Positions 6,003-7,161 of a stretch of DNA of 7,161 nt are shown piece after piece. The stretch is from Flavobacteriaceae bacterium (GTDB lineage Bacteria; Bacteroidota; Bacteroidia; Flavobacteriales; Flavobacteriaceae). The notes under the pieces were generated by a model. The model had not been told where the DNA came from, did no database searches, and saw only the letters and a list, made by a program, of their open reading frames with translations. The stretch is taken from contig JALRDC010000042.1 of assembly GCA_023262245.1 (NCBI GenBank), positions 1 through 7,161 of the forward strand. The letters are read 5' to 3'. The position numbers and the translations under genes are program-made. Every line of letters begins with the position of its first letter. The stretch's first letter is position 1.

Positions 6003-7139
6003 ATGAGTAAAATTAGACTTGGCGTCTTAGGGGGCGGTGGAGATTCATTGATCGGAGTGCTACATCGTGTTGCCTCTCATATGTTCGATCGCTATGAAAT
6101 TGTAGGAGGAGTTTTCAACCCTAACTATGAAGACAATCTTAAATTTGCGAAGCATATTGGAGTAAATACCGAAAGGGTATATACAGACTTTGAGACCTTT
6201 GTAGATCAGGAAGTAAAAAAACCTAAAGACGAGCGAATAGAGGTCGTTTCCATTCTTACTCCCAATTTTTTACACTTTCCCATGGCCAAGAAACTTCTGG
6301 AAAATGGTTTCAATGTCATCTGTGAAAAACCCTTGACCACTTCTTATGGTGAAGCTTTAGAGCTTGAAGCACTTCAAAAAAAACACAAAGCAATCTTTGC
6401 TGTCACTTATACTTACACAGGCTACCCAATGGTGCGTCATATGAAACACATGATTGCATCGGGGGAACTTGGAGCGATTCAAAAAGTAGATATTCAATAT
6501 TACCAGGGATGGATCAATCCGGTCATTCATGATCCCGAAGTAAGAAAAACCGTATGGAGGTTAGACCCTAAAAAAGCTGGGATTAGTTCCTGTATTGGAG
6601 ACATCGGAACACATGCGTTCCAAATGACAGAATATCTTACGGGTATGGAAGTACAATCCATACTCTCTGATCTTAATATGCTTTACGAAGACAATCCCCT
6701 GGATATAGATGGAACCGTATTGATTCGTTTTTCAGAAAATGTCAAAGGAGTAATTAGGGCCAGTCAAATTGCTACAGGAGAGGAAAATGGGCTTACTGTT
6801 GCTGTTTATGGGAAAAAAGGAGCTTTTAAATGGGAACAAGAAAATCCTAATTTTCTCTACCACATGACAGATGATCAACCCAAAAGAATCATTAAACCAG
6901 GAAACGCCTATGTTTCCGATGTTGCTGCTGATGGGACAAAACTTCCCGGGGGACATCCAGAGGGTATTTTTGATGCTATGGGAAATATCTACAAAGGAGT
7001 TGCTAAAGCCCTTAGAGGAGAAAAAGCTTTTGATGGTGAATATCCCACCATGAACGACGGAGTAAGAGGAATGCTCTTTATTGAAAAAGTTGTTGAATCA
7101 CATAAAAAAGGAAATATATGGCTAAGTCTGGACAAGTAA
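6003..7139 (+). CDS. Gfo/Idh/MocA-family NAD(P)-dependent oxidoreductase
   Basis: This is a complete 378-residue cytosolic protein (no signal peptide). The N-terminal Rossmann fold begins IRLGVLGGGGDSLIGVLHR (4-22), with a glycine-rich loop in place of the plain GxGxxG. VVSILTPNFLHFPMAKKLLENG (81-102) and CEKPLTTS (107-114) follow; K109 of the EKP motif is the usual catalytic or cofactor-contact lysine. The C-terminal alpha/beta domain has GDIGTHAFQM (199-208), where D200 and H204 are the family's active-site pair. The family reversibly oxidises or reduces sugar, inositol and glycoside hydroxyls, often at C3 of glucosides, with a nicotinamide cofactor. Given the permease upstream, the likely job is reducing, or re-oxidising during conversion of, an imported keto-sugar; the substrate is not readable. 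An inositol dehydrogenase role is a less likely alternative. Its stop TAA overlaps the ATG of the next gene by one base. Confidence 0.88.
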   Translation: MSKIRLGVLGGGGDSLIGVLHRVASHMFDRYEIVGGVFNPNYEDNLKFAKHIGVNTERVYTDFETFVDQEVKKPKDERIEVVSILTPNFLHFPMAKKLLENGFNVICEKPLTTSYGEALELEALQKKHKAIFAVTYTYTGYPMVRHMKHMIASGELGAIQKVDIQYYQGWINPVIHDPEVRKTVWRLDPKKAGISSCIGDIGTHAFQMTEYLTGMEVQSILSDLNMLYEDNPLDIDGTVLIRFSENVKGVIRASQIATGEENGLTVAVYGKKGAFKWEQENPNFLYHMTDDQPKRIIKPGNAYVSDVAADGTKLPGGHPEGIFDAMGNIYKGVAKALRGEKAFDGEYPTMNDGVRGMLFIEKVVESHKKGNIWLSLDK

Positions 7140-7161
7140 TGAAAACCGTAAAAGGTCCTGC
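7139..7161 (+). CDS. Start of next operon gene, probably a cytosolic sugar isomerase/epimerase (cut by window edge)
   Basis: TAATG at 7137-7141 joins the stop of the oxidoreductase gene to an ATG, after which the frame reads MKTVKGPA up to the window end. The one-base stop/start overlap suggests translational coupling. MKT(V/I)KGPA is the opening I recall for Bacteroidota proteins annotated as sugar phosphate isomerase/epimerase (TIM barrel) that follow Gfo/Idh/MocA genes, but eight residues are too few to prove it. It lacks a signal peptide so far, unlike the TIM-barrel gene at 3820. Confidence 0.5.

Noticed and set aside
6732..7053. Minus-strand (6732-6956) and plus-strand (6871-7053) frames inside the oxidoreductase gene
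   Set aside because: Both are shadows of the C-terminal domain of the Gfo/Idh/MocA protein, with no independent start signal or motif.
3820..7161. myo-Inositol catabolic operon
   Set aside because: A Gfo/Idh/MocA enzyme plus TIM-barrel proteins can look like IolG/IolE/IolI, but the first TIM barrel is exported and no IolB, IolC or IolD gene appears, so it stays only a weak alternative.

Overview
The window is AT-rich DNA from a member of the Bacteroidota, most likely a flavobacterium. The grounds are the short AT-rich gaps, the general lack of Shine-Dalgarno sequences, a TAnnTTTG-type -7 box, lipoprotein-rich exported enzymes, and protein families typical of that phylum (exported TIM-barrel 'sugar phosphate isomerase', NHS-type permease, GMC dehydrogenase with a gluconate-dehydrogenase subunit 3 partner). 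It is almost fully coding: eight CDSs, six complete and two cut by the window edges counting the last few codons, plus the beginning of a ninth. No RNA gene, mobile element, CRISPR array or long repeat was seen, and no gap without a gene exceeds 300 bases.

Layout: positions 1-894 carry a leftward pair, a hotdog acyl-CoA thioesterase followed by the first 134 residues of an exported M20-type metallopeptidase. They look unrelated to what follows. A monohaem cytochrome c lipoprotein gene (950-1429, rightward) collides tail to tail with a leftward pair (3699-1424) that encodes a GMC flavoprotein dehydrogenase and its Tat-targeted small subunit. From a 120-bp divergent gap, a rightward cluster runs to the window end: exported TIM-barrel isomerase/epimerase-like lipoprotein, MFS permease of the nucleoside:H+ symporter family, Gfo/Idh/MocA NAD(P)-dependent oxidoreductase, and the first codons of another gene whose start resembles cytosolic sugar isomerases/epimerases.

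Reading the region as one system (inference): the GMC enzyme carries a C-x5-C-x3-C motif like that of 3Fe-4S sugar dehydrogenases. It has a Tat 'hitchhiker' partner, and a cytochrome c is encoded next door. This matches the three-part plan of periplasmic FAD sugar dehydrogenases such as glucoside 3-dehydrogenase. The divergent operon supplies an exported TIM-barrel enzyme that cannot plausibly see phosphorylated sugars, a permease, and an intracellular Gfo/Idh/MocA enzyme of the kind used for 3-keto-sugar chemistry. The simplest joint model is outside oxidation of a sugar or glycoside to a keto-sugar, processing by the lipoprotein, uptake, and reduction or further conversion inside. An 18-bp perfect dyad overlapping the best promoter box in the divergent gap is a good candidate for the shared operator. 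The substrate cannot be read from the sequence.
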